Positions 7,707 through 17,090 of a stretch of DNA of 64,000 nucleotides are shown here, piece by piece (positions within the stretch are counted from its first letter, which is position 1; every line of letters starts with the position of its first letter). This stretch comes from Oscillospiraceae bacterium. GTDB taxonomy: Bacteria > Bacillota > Clostridia > Oscillospirales > Ruminococcaceae. The DNA lies in contig JAGBCL010000014.1 in NCBI GenBank assembly GCA_018110825.1, positions 62,001-126,000 on the forward strand, written 5' to 3'. The notes below the pieces were generated by a model, which was not told where the DNA came from, made no database searches, and worked only from the letters and a program-made list of their open reading frames with translations. The position numbers were made by a program, and so were the translations under genes.

Positions 7707-9284
7707 ATGAATAAAGTCTTTATCTTTGATTCTACTTTGCGCGACGGTGCGCAGGGCGAAAATGTGAATTTTTCTGTTGAAGATAAATTCAATGTAATGA
7801 AGGCACTTGATGATTTTGGAATTGACTTTATTGAAGCAGGAAATCCAGCTTCTAATCCAAAGGATATGGAATTTTTCAAAAAAGCAGAATACTTCCCTCC
7901 TAAGCACTCAAAGCTTGTTGCTTTCGGGTCAACTCGTCGCAAAGATGTTTCCTGTGAAGAAGATGTAAATCTTAATGCACTTGCTGATATAAATGTTGAA
8001 TATGTTTCCGTATTCGGGAAAAGCTGGGATATGCATGCTACTGATATTATTCATACAACACTTGAAGAAAATCTGAATATGATTTCGGATACTATTCGTT
8101 ATCTTATTGCAAAAGGAAAAAAAGTTTTCTTTGATGCAGAACATTATTTTGACGGCTACAAAGCTAACCCTGAATATGCTCTTTCAACGCTTAAGGCAGC
8201 GGAAGAATCTGGTGCGGAAGCTGTTGTTCTCTGTGATACAAACGGCGGTTGTTTTCCTGATGAAATTGCCGAAATTGTAAAGATAGCTGTCGATTATGTT
8301 AATATTCCTGTAGGTATTCACTGTCACAACGATACAGGTTGTGCAGTTGCAAACTCAATTGTTGCTGTAAAGGCAGGTGCTTCACAAGTTCAGGGTACAT
8401 TTACAGGAATCGGTGAGAGATGCGGAAACACTAATCTTTCTACAGTTATTGCAAATCTTCAGATTAAGCTTGGTATAAATTGTGTTCCAAAAGAAAATAT
8501 GACAAAGCTCACACAAGTATCAAGATTTATTTCTGAAATCTGTAATATAAAGCTTACAAGTAACATGCCTTATGTAGGCAAAAGTGCGTTTGCACATAAG
8601 GGTGGTATGCACGCTGATGGTGTAATAAAAAAATCCCACAGCTTCGAGCATATTTCTCCCGAAACTGTGGGTAATAAACGTAATATTCTTCTTTCAGACG
8701 TTGCAGGTCGTTCAGCTATTCTTCAACGTATTAACGAAATTGCCCCTGAACTTACCAAGGATAGTATTGAAACCAAAACTATTATTGATTTAATTAAAGA
8801 TATGGAATTCAAAGGTTATCAATATGAAGCAGCAAGTGCATCATTTGAACTTATTGTAAAGAAATATCTTGGTATGACAGATAATTACTTTGAGATAAAT
8901 TATTTTAAAATTATCGGAGAGAAAACAGGACGTATGCCCAATCCATCTTCTGCTATTGTAAAACTTGCAGTAAATGGTCAGAGCTGTATTGCTGCTGATG
9001 AGGGGGATGGTCCTATCAATGCGCTTGACAAGGCACTTCGTCAGGCACTCACTGTATTTTATCCTTCTATTGCTGATGTTCACCTTACTGACTATAAGGT
9101 TCGTGTTATTGATGGAAGCGCAGCAACTGCTGCAAATGTTCGTGTTTTGATTGAGAGCACGGACGGAAATGACATATGGACAACAGTTGGTGCATCAACC
9201 GACGTAATCAATGCTTCAGTTATTGCACTTCTTGACAGTATGGAATACAAACTTATGAAGGATAATTCTCATAAAATTTCTTAA
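7707..9284 (+). CDS. cimA: (R)-citramalate synthase
   Basis: 525 aa. Condenses pyruvate and acetyl-CoA to citramalate, the entry to threonine-independent isoleucine synthesis. The HMGL-like catalytic barrel starts FDSTLRDGAQGE. Blocks VSVFGKSWDMHATD, EHYFDGYKANPEYAL and LCDTNGG are those of the CimA branch rather than of LeuA, and the length fits that branch (LeuA is usually around 500-510 with different blocks). The C-terminal LeuA-type allosteric dimer domain (about 400-520) is complete, so feedback by isoleucine is likely. It follows ilvB by 12 nt, under the same isoleucine-type T-box. Its 3' end overlaps the convergent LysR gene by 32 bp. Confidence 0.9.
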   Translation: MNKVFIFDSTLRDGAQGENVNFSVEDKFNVMKALDDFGIDFIEAGNPASNPKDMEFFKKAEYFPPKHSKLVAFGSTRRKDVSCEEDVNLNALADINVEYVSVFGKSWDMHATDIIHTTLEENLNMISDTIRYLIAKGKKVFFDAEHYFDGYKANPEYALSTLKAAEESGAEAVVLCDTNGGCFPDEIAEIVKIAVDYVNIPVGIHCHNDTGCAVANSIVAVKAGASQVQGTFTGIGERCGNTNLSTVIANLQIKLGINCVPKENMTKLTQVSRFISEICNIKLTSNMPYVGKSAFAHKGGMHADGVIKKSHSFEHISPETVGNKRNILLSDVAGRSAILQRINEIAPELTKDSIETKTIIDLIKDMEFKGYQYEAASASFELIVKKYLGMTDNYFEINYFKIIGEKTGRMPNPSSAIVKLAVNGQSCIAADEGDGPINALDKALRQALTVFYPSIADVHLTDYKVRVIDGSAATAANVRVLIESTDGNDIWTTVGASTDVINASVIALLDSMEYKLMKDNSHKIS

Positions 9285-10149
9285 ATCGCTCCATTGCGGA
9301 AGTAGGTTTTGTATTTTTCATATATGCAAATCCTACTTCCCTTTTGTTTATCGGAACAGAAAGCGGAATTTCAATAAGTACACCATCATCAAGCTCCTGT
9401 TGAACAAAACGCTTTATTGCACAGCCCACACCGATACCGGTTTTAGCAAATTCGATAAGCATGTCCATTCCACTTACTTCGAGAATATGCTCAGGGACAA
9501 TGTTATTCTCCTTGAAGTAACGGTCAACATGCATTCGTGAATAATTTGCACCGTCGAGAAGCATTATATTTGCTTTTTCAAATATGCTTGAATTTTCACG
9601 GATATGTAGATTGTCAATGTAGGATTGTGTTGCTATAAACACATCTTCAATCTCACCAAGTGAATAAAAGCCTATATCCGATTGATTTTCAGGCTTTACC
9701 ATAAGTCCGATGTCAATTCTTCCGTCAGCAAGAAGCTTCATTATTCTTGATGAAGACTGACATTCAATGGTAATTTTTATATGAGGGTTTTCATCAATAT
9801 AATCTTTGAGATATGGCAAAAGCATGTGTTTGCAGAGTATTGAACTTGCACCAAGACGAAGTCTGCCAATGCCAAGTTCATTGATACGACGGATTGTATC
9901 TTCGCCTGTCTTGATAATGTCAAAAGCTGATTTAAGCTGTTCATACATTATTTTACCTTCTTCGGTGAGGGTTACTCCTCTGTGGTTCCTTATAAACAAC
10001 TGTGTACCGAGGCTTTCTTCCATTTTAGTAATTGCTTTGCTTATCGCAGGTTGGCTGATATAATTCATTTCTGCAGCGCGAGATATACTTTCACATTCCG
10101 CAACAGCACAGAAAAGTCTGTAACGGTTGAGATTGCTTTCAGAAATCAC
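9253..10149 (-). CDS. LysR-type transcriptional regulator, candidate regulator of leuCDB
   Basis: 298 aa. Winged helix-turn-helix at residues about 5-65 (FCAVAECESISRAAEMNYISQPAISKAI) followed by a periplasmic-binding-like effector domain, normal LTTR length. Start is GTG at 10147-10149 with GGAG upstream; no ATG lies near. It is transcribed divergently from leuC across a 125-bp gap that carries the leuC promoter, the usual arrangement for an LTTR and its target. It sits between cimA and leuC on the opposite strand, splitting the pathway into a T-box unit and an LTTR unit. The effector is not readable; a pathway intermediate is an inference. Confidence 0.85.
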   Translation of the reverse strand: MISESNLNRYRLFCAVAECESISRAAEMNYISQPAISKAITKMEESLGTQLFIRNHRGVTLTEEGKIMYEQLKSAFDIIKTGEDTIRRINELGIGRLRLGASSILCKHMLLPYLKDYIDENPHIKITIECQSSSRIMKLLADGRIDIGLMVKPENQSDIGFYSLGEIEDVFIATQSYIDNLHIRENSSIFEKANIMLLDGANYSRMHVDRYFKENNIVPEHILEVSGMDMLIEFAKTGIGVGCAIKRFVQQELDDGVLIEIPLSVPINKREVGFAYMKNTKPTSAMERFKKFYENYPS

Positions 10150-10207
10150 TTAAATCACTCCTTGTATATCATATCTTTAATTTATATCAGATATTCATAT
10201 TATGTAT

Positions 10208-10236
10208 TTGAATTATACCATATATTATGTTATAAT
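10208..10236 (+). promoter_or_regulatory. sigma-A promoter of leuCDB
   Basis: TTGAAT (10208-10213), 17-bp spacer, TATAAT (10231-10236), in the gap between the divergent LysR and leuC genes. The spacer and upstream AT-rich region offer several T-N11-A type LTTR sites, none clear enough to single out. Confidence 0.7.
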
Positions 10237-10274
10237 TTAATTATAAAATTATAAACAAGAAAGGAATAATTGCT

Positions 10275-11537
10275 ATGGCTATGACTATGACGCAGAAAAT
10301 TCTTGCCGCACATGCAGGTCTCGATAAGGTTGAGGCAGGTCAGCTTATTAAATGTAAGCTTGATATGGTGCTTGGCAATGATGTTACTACTCCTGTTGCT
10401 ATAAATGAATTTGAAAAAGCAGGTTTTACATCTGTTTTTGACACAGAAAAGATTTCTCTTGTAATGGACCACTTTACACCTAACAAGGATATTAAGTCTG
10501 CAGCACATACAAAACAGTGCCGTGAGTTTGCATCAAATCTCAAAATCAAGAATTACTTTGACGTTGGTGATATGGGTATTGAACACGCACTTCTTCCTGA
10601 AAAAGGTCTTGTTGCTTCGGGTGAATGTGTAATCGGTGCTGACAGCCACACCTGTACATATGGTGCACTTGGTGCATTTTCTACAGGTGTTGGTTCAACA
10701 GATATGGCAGCAGGTATGGCTACAGGCGAGGCTTGGTTCAAGGTTCCTTCTGCTATAAAGTTCAATCTTACAGGCAAGCTTAACGAATATGTAATGGGTA
10801 AGGACGTTATCCTCCACATCATTGGTATGATTGGTGTTGATGGTGCGCTTTACAAATCTATGGAATTTACAGGTGAAGGTCTGAAAAATCTTTCTATGGA
10901 CGACAGACTTTCTATGGCTAATATGGCTATTGAAGCAGGTGCAAAGAACGGTATCTTTGCTGTTGATGAGATTACAAAGGCTTATCAGGAAGGACGTGTA
11001 AACAGAGAATATACTATTTACGAGGCTGACCCTGACGCTGAATATGATGCTGTTTATGACATTGACCTTTCAACCATCAAGCCTACAGTTGCATTCCCTC
11101 ACCTGCCTGAAAACACCAAAACTATTGACAATGTTGGTGAGGTTAAGATTGACCAGGTTGTTATCGGTTCATGCACAAACGGCAGAATGGAAGACCTTGA
11201 AATGGCTGCAAGAATTCTTGACGGCAAGAAGGTTCACGATGGAGTACGTTGTATTGTAATTCCTGCAACACAGAAGATTTACCTTGAGGCTATGAAAAAG
11301 GGACTGCTTGAAATCTTTATCAATGCTGGATGTGCGGTTTCAACACCTACCTGCGGTCCTTGTCTTGGCGGTCATATGGGTATTCTTGCTAAGGGTGAAC
11401 GTGCTGTTGCTACTACAAACAGAAATTTTGTAGGACGTATGGGACACCCTGAGTCAGAGGTGTATCTCGCTTCCCCTGCTGTTGCGGCGGCTTCTGCTGT
11501 TACAGGTAAAATCAGTTGTCCTTGTGAGATTATGTAA
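10275..11537 (+). CDS. leuC: 3-isopropylmalate / (R)-citramalate isomerase, large subunit
   Basis: 420 aa, the shorter HACN-type LeuC found in archaea and many anaerobes. Hydro-lyase of the aconitase family that isomerises 2-isopropylmalate, or citramalate to 3-methylmalate in the CimA pathway. The [4Fe-4S] cysteines are visible in GSCTNGR and CGPCLGGH, with [11 protein letters not shown] as substrate/cluster loop. It works as a heterodimer with the leuD product encoded 12 nt downstream. Because citramalate synthase is the nearby synthase, the in vivo substrate here probably includes citramalate. Confidence 0.93.
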   Translation: MAMTMTQKILAAHAGLDKVEAGQLIKCKLDMVLGNDVTTPVAINEFEKAGFTSVFDTEKISLVMDHFTPNKDIKSAAHTKQCREFASNLKIKNYFDVGDMGIEHALLPEKGLVASGECVIGADSHTCTYGALGAFSTGVGSTDMAAGMATGEAWFKVPSAIKFNLTGKLNEYVMGKDVILHIIGMIGVDGALYKSMEFTGEGLKNLSMDDRLSMANMAIEAGAKNGIFAVDEITKAYQEGRVNREYTIYEADPDAEYDAVYDIDLSTIKPTVAFPHLPENTKTIDNVGEVKIDQVVIGSCTNGRMEDLEMAARILDGKKVHDGVRCIVIPATQKIYLEAMKKGLLEIFINAGCAVSTPTCGPCLGGHMGILAKGERAVATTNRNFVGRMGHPESEVYLASPAVAAASAVTGKISCPCEIM

Positions 11538-11549
11538 GGAGGAATTACT

Positions 11550-12032
11550 ATGAAAGCTTACGGTAAAGTACATAAATACGGCGATAATGTTGATACAGAC
11601 GTAATTATCCCTGCAAGATATCTTAATTCCGCTGACCCTAAGGAACTTGCAACTCACTGTATGGAGGACATTGACAAGGATTTTGTAAACAAGGTTGCTG
11701 ACGGTGACATTATGGTTGCCAATCTTAACTTTGGCTGCGGTTCTTCCCGTGAACACGCTCCTATTGCTATCAAGGCAAGCGGTATTTCCTGCGTAATCGC
11801 TTCTACTTTTGCAAGAATTTTCTACAGAAATGCTATTAACATTGGTCTGCCTATTCTTGAATGTGACGAAGCTGCAAAGGGTATTGATGCAGGTGACGAG
11901 GTTGAAATTGATTTTGATACAGGTGTTATCACTAACAAAACTAAAAATCAGACTTATCAGGCACAGCCTTTCCCTGAGTTTATGAAGGGTATTATCAATG
12001 CAGGCGGTCTGCTTAATTCACTTAAAAAGTAA
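11550..12032 (+). CDS. leuD: 3-isopropylmalate / citramalate isomerase, small subunit
   Basis: 160 aa swivel-domain subunit partnering LeuC. Contains [13 protein letters not shown] near the N-terminus and the substrate-binding [10 protein letters not shown] (about residues 60-69), both family hallmarks. Preceded by AAGGAGGAATTAC, an excellent ribosome-binding site overlapping the leuC stop codon. Short form of the family, as expected with a HACN-type large subunit. Confidence 0.94.
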   Translation: MKAYGKVHKYGDNVDTDVIIPARYLNSADPKELATHCMEDIDKDFVNKVADGDIMVANLNFGCGSSREHAPIAIKASGISCVIASTFARIFYRNAINIGLPILECDEAAKGIDAGDEVEIDFDTGVITNKTKNQTYQAQPFPEFMKGIINAGGLLNSLKK

Positions 12033-12043
12033 GGGGTGTTTTT

Positions 12044-13123
12044 ATGAATAAGAATATTGCTGTTATCCGCGGCGACGGTATCGGTCCTGAGATTGTTACA
12101 GAGGCAATTAAGGTGCTTGACAAAGTCGGAGAAAAGTTCGGACACACTTTCAACTACACAGACGTACTTATGGGCGGTTGTGCAATTGATGCGACTGGTG
12201 TTCCTCTTCCACAGGAAACAATTGATATCTGTCTTAAATCCGACAGCGTTCTTCTTGGTGCTGTAGGCGGCAAGAAATGGGATAATCTTCCTGGTAATCT
12301 TCGTCCCGAAGCCGGTCTTCTCGGTATCAGAGGAGCACTCAAGCTTTTCGCAAACATTCGCCCTGCAAAGCTTCTTGCTCCCCTTGCGTCTGCTTGTCCG
12401 CTGAAAACCGAAATCACTGATGCAGGCCTTGACCTTGTTATTGTACGTGAACTTATTGGCGGTGCATACTTTGGCGAACGTAAAACTTACACTGACGAAA
12501 ATGGTATAAAGCACGCAAGCGACTCTATGGCTTACGCTGATTATGAAGTAGAAAGAATTTGCCGTGTTGCATTTGATATGGCGAGAAAGCGTCGTTCAAA
12601 AGTTCATTCTGTTGATAAGGCAAATGTTCTTGATTCTTCACGTCTTTGGAGAGAGGTTGCTCACAAGGTTGCATCTGAATATCCTGACGTTGAATTTGAT
12701 GATATTCTTGTTGATAACTGTGCTATGCAGCTTGTAAGAAACCCTGGACAGTTTGATGTTATGGTTACAGAAAATCTTTTCGGTGACATTCTTTCCGACG
12801 AAGCTTCTATGATTACTGGTTCACTTGGTATGATTCCTTCCGCTTCTCTCGGTGAAACTTCACTTGGCCTTTACGAGCCTATTCATGGTTCTGCACCTGA
12901 TATTGCTGGTCAGAACAAGGCTAATCCTATTGCTACGATTCTTTCTGTTGCAATGATGCTTCGTTACTCATTTGATATGGCTGATGAAGCTAATGCGATT
13001 GAAGATGCGGTTTCTGCTGTTCTTGAAGAAGGTTACCGTACAGCTGACATTATGTCTGATGCTGAGGGACTTAAATGTGTTTCCTGCACAGATATGGGTG
13101 ACCTTGTTGCAGCTAAAATCTGA
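12044..13123 (+). CDS. leuB: 3-isopropylmalate dehydrogenase (also 3-methylmalate)
   Basis: 359 aa. NAD- and Mg-dependent oxidative decarboxylation; in the citramalate route the product is 2-oxobutyrate. Seen: [11 protein letters not shown] at the N-terminus, the substrate-recognition run LLGAVGG and [11 protein letters not shown], the catalytic Asp cluster [20 protein letters not shown] and the NAD loop [21 protein letters not shown]. Last gene of the leuCDB unit, closed by a strong bidirectional terminator. The hybrid set ilvB-cimA-leuCDB gives pyruvate to 2-oxobutyrate to acetohydroxybutyrate without threonine deaminase. Confidence 0.95.
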   Translation: MNKNIAVIRGDGIGPEIVTEAIKVLDKVGEKFGHTFNYTDVLMGGCAIDATGVPLPQETIDICLKSDSVLLGAVGGKKWDNLPGNLRPEAGLLGIRGALKLFANIRPAKLLAPLASACPLKTEITDAGLDLVIVRELIGGAYFGERKTYTDENGIKHASDSMAYADYEVERICRVAFDMARKRRSKVHSVDKANVLDSSRLWREVAHKVASEYPDVEFDDILVDNCAMQLVRNPGQFDVMVTENLFGDILSDEASMITGSLGMIPSASLGETSLGLYEPIHGSAPDIAGQNKANPIATILSVAMMLRYSFDMADEANAIEDAVSAVLEEGYRTADIMSDAEGLKCVSCTDMGDLVAAKI

Positions 13124-13150
13124 TTTTTTCTCACTTATACTGCAATACAA

Positions 13151-13192
13151 ACAACAGCACCACAACTCATTTTTGAGTTGTGGTGCTGTTGT
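13151..13192. terminator. bidirectional terminator between leuB and NUDIX gene
   Basis: A perfect 19-bp inverted repeat (ACAACAGCACCACAACTCA and complement) with a TTTT loop, placed between convergent genes. It overlaps almost to the stop codon of the leftward NUDIX gene. Confidence 0.9.
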
Positions 13193-13193
13193 T

Positions 13194-13703
13194 TTACTTA
13201 TTTTCATTTATCAGAATTTCAAGTACCTTTGCTTCACGGAGTATAAAGGAAGAATGATAATTTTTTCCGACTTCCTTATTTGCTTCATAAGCAATTTCAA
13301 GGGGGACAAATTCAAGGTGATATCCCAGTGCTTTTTCATAATCATCAAGGGAAAGAGGAGAAACTTTATCTTCTACTTCAGCTGTATAGTAGTACGAATT
13401 CTGTATGAATATCTCATCGAAATCATATGTGCTTTTACGTTTTTCAGATGTGCAGCCATATTCCTTAATTGTTTCTGGTATTATTGACAGACCTGTTTCC
13501 TCAAGTGTTTCACGGATAAGGGCTTCAATCCGATTTTCATTTTTTTCCATACCGCCACCGGGAAATTTATAGTACCCTTCCTTATCACTTTTCACCATAG
13601 CGATTTTACCGTCTTTTATGATTATTGCTCTTACTGCGTTTCGTTCATAGGTTCGTATACATTTTCCATAATCATTATAGTCAAATTCGTATAGTAGCTT
13701 CAT
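13194..13703 (-). CDS. NUDIX hydrolase
   Basis: 169 aa. Full NUDIX box GGMEKNE...REtLEETGL fits GX5EX7REUXEEXGU (around residues 50-72), so Mg-dependent pyrophosphohydrolase activity on a nucleoside-diphosphate-linked substrate is expected. Sequence KFPGGGMEKNENRIEALI is of the MutT/ADP-ribose type but does not fix the substrate. The ATG at 13701-13703 is chosen because GGGGGAG lies 5 nt upstream; a GTG two codons earlier would overlap that site. Single-gene unit, convergent with leuB. Confidence 0.85.
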   Translation of the reverse strand: MKLLYEFDYNDYGKCIRTYERNAVRAIIIKDGKIAMVKSDKEGYYKFPGGGMEKNENRIEALIRETLEETGLSIIPETIKEYGCTSEKRKSTYDFDEIFIQNSYYYTAEVEDKVSPLSLDDYEKALGYHLEFVPLEIAYEANKEVGKNYHSSFILREAKVLEILINENK

Positions 13704-13760
13704 AGTCACTCCCCCTTGCTTTTATATAATAACACATTTTCTGTTTATTTACAAGCTTTC

Positions 13761-13789
13761 TTGACAATCATCATGTTTTTTCGTATAAT
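13761..13789 (+). promoter_or_regulatory. consensus sigma-A promoter of the ABC-F gene
   Basis: TTGACA (13761-13766), 17-bp spacer, TATAAT (13784-13789): a perfect consensus. The leader to the start codon is about 38 nt, too short for an attenuator of the kind seen before many antibiotic-responsive ABC-F genes. Confidence 0.85.
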
Positions 13790-13833
13790 TATAATGGATT
13801 TTTGTGTACTGAAAAAGGAGGAAAATCATATTT

Positions 13834-15795
13834 ATGGTTATCTCGCTTGAAAATATAAGTAAATTTTACAATGGAAATCAGATATTAAAAAATGTTGCAC
13901 TTACAATTGAAGATAATGACAGAATTGGTCTTATTGGTATAAATGGCTGCGGTAAGTCTACATTACTTAAAATTATTACCGGAAAAGAGTTACCTGAAAC
14001 TCAACAGGAACCAAATGTTGCACGTATTTCCCTTTCAAAAAATATGACTATAGGGTTTCTTGAACAGAATTCGGGACTTGACCGTTCCTGCACCATAATT
14101 GAGGAAATGCGTTCGGTATTCAGTGAATTACTTGATATCTCTGAACGTTTACGTGAACTTGAAGAACTTATGGCTTCACCTGATGCTCATAATGATGAGG
14201 AACACTATAATACTATTTCAGCAGAGTATGCGCAGAAAACAGCGTATTTTGAAACAAATGACGGATATCTTATTAATGTTAATATTAACAAGGTACTTAA
14301 CGGTATGGGATTCCCTCCCAATACTTATGATAGAATAATATCAACGTTAAGTGGCGGTGAAAAAACCAGACTCGCTCTTGCAAAGCTTCTGCTTGAAAAT
14401 CCAAAGCTTCTTATCCTCGACGAACCAACAAACCATCTTGATTTTCAGACAATTATGTGGTTGGAAGAATATTTACAGGAATACAAAGGTGCTCTTCTCA
14501 TTGTTTCACATGACAGATATTTTCTTGATAAGCTTACTACTTCTATATGTGAAATTGAACGTGGTGTTCTTAAACGTTATAAAGGTAACTATTCTAAATT
14601 TACAGTTCTGAAACAGTCTGAAGTTACACGACAACTGAAAGAATATGAAGCACAACAAGAGGAAATTGCAAAACTTCAGGATTTTGTAGACCGTAACCTT
14701 GTTCGTGCCACAACATCAAATATGGCCAAAAGTCGCATCAAGAAGCTCGAAGCTATGGAGCTTATTGAAAAGCCAATTCTTTACGAGAAATCTGCAAAAA
14801 TCAAATTTGAATATGATATTACTCCACCCACAGATTTACTTACAGTAAAAGATATTGATGTTTCAGTAGGTTCCGGCACTGACAGAAAAAGATTAGTTGA
14901 GTCGCTTTCTTTCGATGTTAAGCGTGGTGAAAAGCTTGCGGTTATCGGCTCAAACGGTATCGGTAAATCCACTTTGCTGAAAATTATTCAGAGGAAACTT
15001 CCATGTTCACATGGTATTATTGAATGGACAAAAAATGTAAAGATATCATATTTTGATCAGGAAAATGCTCATCTTGATCTTAATAAAACGGTAATGGATG
15101 AAGTACATTCACGCTATAGAACGATGTCTGATTGTGAAATACGCTCTCTTCTTGGGTGTGTAAGACTTGTAGGTGAAAATGTATTCAAGCAGGTTGGCGT
15201 TATCAGTGGCGGAGAACGTGCAAAGCTCTGTTTTGCTATTATGATGCTGGAGCGTGGAAATGTTCTTATTCTTGATGAACCTACAAATCACCTTGATATT
15301 GATACAAAGGAAGTTTTGGAAGAAGCATTATGTGCATTTGACGGTACAATAATATTTGTATCACATGACCGCTATCTTTTAAATAAATTGTCAACAAGAA
15401 TAATTGAAATTACAGAGAACTCCGTTGAAAGTTATAATGGTGGATTTGATGATTATCTTGCGGTAAAACATGAAAAAGAATCTGCTCAACAGGCTATTAT
15501 TGATCGTGAAAAGCAAGAAAAAGCAAAACATGATGCTGATGAAAAGAAGGTTAAGGCTTATCGCTCAAAAGAACAACGTGCTGCTGACGCAAAAAAGAGA
15601 AATCGTATAAAGGAACTTGAAAACGAAATAGAACGACTTGAGGCAGAAATGTCCATAATTCAAGAAGAACTTGCTGATCCTGATGTATGTTCTGACTATG
15701 AACTTATGCAGCAAAAATGTACAAAACTTGAAGAAATTAAGATGTTATGTTCTGATTACGAGGACGAATGGGTTCTTCTTTCAGAAGAATTATAA
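13834..15795 (+). CDS. ABC-F family ATPase, YdiF/Uup-like
   Basis: 653 aa with two ATP-binding cassettes and no membrane segment, so a ribosome-associated translation factor rather than a transporter. Cassette 1: GINGCGKST, LSGGEKTRLALAKL, LLILDEPTNHLD. Cassette 2: GSNGIGKST, ISGGERAKL, VLILDEPTNHLD. The interdomain linker (about 240-310) is helical and charged, and a C-terminal coiled coil (about 545-640, EKKVKAYRSKEQRAADAKKRNRIKELENEIERL split over heptads) matches the YdiF/Uup subtype. Housekeeping function on stalled ribosomes is more likely than antibiotic resistance given the short leader, but the subtype cannot be settled by eye. Confidence 0.88.
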   Translation: MVISLENISKFYNGNQILKNVALTIEDNDRIGLIGINGCGKSTLLKIITGKELPETQQEPNVARISLSKNMTIGFLEQNSGLDRSCTIIEEMRSVFSELLDISERLRELEELMASPDAHNDEEHYNTISAEYAQKTAYFETNDGYLINVNINKVLNGMGFPPNTYDRIISTLSGGEKTRLALAKLLLENPKLLILDEPTNHLDFQTIMWLEEYLQEYKGALLIVSHDRYFLDKLTTSICEIERGVLKRYKGNYSKFTVLKQSEVTRQLKEYEAQQEEIAKLQDFVDRNLVRATTSNMAKSRIKKLEAMELIEKPILYEKSAKIKFEYDITPPTDLLTVKDIDVSVGSGTDRKRLVESLSFDVKRGEKLAVIGSNGIGKSTLLKIIQRKLPCSHGIIEWTKNVKISYFDQENAHLDLNKTVMDEVHSRYRTMSDCEIRSLLGCVRLVGENVFKQVGVISGGERAKLCFAIMMLERGNVLILDEPTNHLDIDTKEVLEEALCAFDGTIIFVSHDRYLLNKLSTRIIEITENSVESYNGGFDDYLAVKHEKESAQQAIIDREKQEKAKHDADEKKVKAYRSKEQRAADAKKRNRIKELENEIERLEAEMSIIQEELADPDVCSDYELMQQKCTKLEEIKMLCSDYEDEWVLLSEEL

Positions 15796-15898
15796 CTCTG
15801 CATAGTATATTTTATCTTTATTTTAATCCGGAAAAGCCCCTCACGTCATATTAAATATTGTTTCAAATCATTTTTTGAAAAAAATTTTAAAATATATG

Positions 15899-15927
15899 TT
15901 GACAAATCATATTATATGTTATATAAT
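15899..15927 (+). promoter_or_regulatory. consensus promoter of the PadR operon with direct repeats
   Basis: TTGACA (15899-15904), 17 bp, TATAAT (15922-15927), perfect consensus. ATATGTT occurs twice, beginning near 15894 and 15915, 21 bp apart (two helical turns), bracketing the -35 and touching the -10; between them lies the near-palindrome CATATTATATG (15908-15918). These are candidate PadR autoregulation sites, though they lack the textbook ATGT-N8-ACAT arrangement. Confidence 0.7.
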
Positions 15928-15960
15928 ATACTACAGAAACCCAAATAAAGGAGGACTATT

Positions 15961-16290
15961 ATGGTTTTTCCGGTTAGTGCAGCTTTACTTGATGCACTTG
16001 TACTTTCCGTTGTTTCTAATGAGGACACATACGGATATAAAATAACTCAGGAAATCCGTGAAGCTATGGAAATGTCTGAATCGACGCTTTATCCGGTTCT
16101 TAGAAGACTCATGAAAAATGAACTTCTGCTTAGCTATGATCAGGAATATATGGGCAGGAACAGACGTTACTATCAAATTACTGAAAAAGGTAAAGAACAG
16201 CTCAAAATTTATCGTGAGGAATGGTTGATTTACAAAGAAAAAATCAATACACTTATTTCCAAACATACGGATAAGGGGGTTAATTCATGA
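15961..16290 (+). CDS. PadR family transcriptional regulator
   Basis: 109 aa, the short (subfamily 2) PadR form: a winged helix domain (YGYKITQEIREAMEMSESTLYPVLRRLMKNELL, here given in two parts as a recognition helix around residues 40-50 and wing after) and a single C-terminal dimerisation helix. Preceded by AAGGAGG. It overlaps the following HAAS gene by four bases (ATGA) and heads a four-gene operon of envelope proteins, the common PadR-HAAS-DUF4097 arrangement in Firmicutes. It probably represses its own operon until an envelope or antimicrobial signal appears; the signal is unknown. Confidence 0.9.
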   Translation: MVFPVSAALLDALVLSVVSNEDTYGYKITQEIREAMEMSESTLYPVLRRLMKNELLLSYDQEYMGRNRRYYQITEKGKEQLKIYREEWLIYKEKINTLISKHTDKGVNS

Positions 16291-17090
16291 CTCGTTCTGA
16301 ATATTTGTCAGAGCTTGCGTCACATCTTATTTCACTTTCTAAAGAAGAACGTGATATGGCTGTCGGATTCTATGAAGAATACTTTGATGAAGCAGGTCCT
16401 GAAAACGAGCAAGTTGTTATTGCAGAATTAGGCAAGCCTTTCAATCTTGCAAGAAGCATTATCGGAGAAACTTCTTTGTATTCTCAAAGTATGGTTTATC
16501 TGAAATACAAAGAAAGCAAACCTATGCCGCAGAACAACACCAGTGTTTTTGCTTCACTGAGAAAGCCTGACGCTTTTGAAGAGACTGTTGCGAACACAGT
16601 CGAAGAGGATATCAAGCCTAATGGCACTCCTCAAAATATGGAACAAGATGTATTACCTAATGCTAATCAAGAAAGTCCGTCAGGAATGTTTGACGAGCAT
16701 TACGTAAAGGATGTTCCTCCACAGCCTGACGCTGCTCCAAAACAATCATCAAACACAGCTTTGATAGTTATATTAATTGTAATTGGATTAATTTTCGGAT
16801 TTCCGCTTATTATTGCACTTGCTGGTGTAATTTTTGCAATCTTTGTGGTAATGTTTGTATTTGGCTTTGTTTCAGCAGTATGCTTTATTGCTTCAATTAT
16901 TGCACTGATTACTGGTATTATTCAATTCCCTGCTTCTGTTCCGAATGGAATCGGATTTATTTGTGCAGCACTTATCTCAGCAGGCATCGGTATGGTAATG
17001 CTTTCAGCTTCCCTTGCTTTCTTCTTCAAACTTGTACCTTTTACCTTCAAGGGTATAAGAAACCTTTTCAGAAAAAGGAGGGCTGAATGA
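16287..17090 (+). CDS. HAAS/DUF1700 domain membrane protein
   Basis: 267 aa. The N-terminal helical HAAS domain (residues 1-65, MTRSEYLSELASHL...FYEEYFDEAG) is followed by a low-complexity, Pro/Gln/Asn-rich linker (about 75-155) and four hydrophobic segments (about 160-255), ending in a basic tail FRKRRAE. HAAS proteins accompany PadR regulators and are thought to link the repressor or partner proteins to the membrane. Start and stop overlap both neighbours by four bases, so the three genes are translationally coupled. Confidence 0.85.
   Translation: MTRSEYLSELASHLISLSKEERDMAVGFYEEYFDEAGPENEQVVIAELGKPFNLARSIIGETSLYSQSMVYLKYKESKPMPQNNTSVFASLRKPDAFEETVANTVEEDIKPNGTPQNMEQDVLPNANQESPSGMFDEHYVKDVPPQPDAAPKQSSNTALIVILIVIGLIFGFPLIIALAGVIFAIFVVMFVFGFVSAVCFIASIIALITGIIQFPASVPNGIGFICAALISAGIGMVMLSASLAFFFKLVPFTFKGIRNLFRKRRAE

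Noticed and set aside
7707-9284. leuA (2-isopropylmalate synthase)
   Set aside because: Length and blocks such as the SWDMHATD and EHYFDGYKANPEYA regions are of the citramalate synthase branch.
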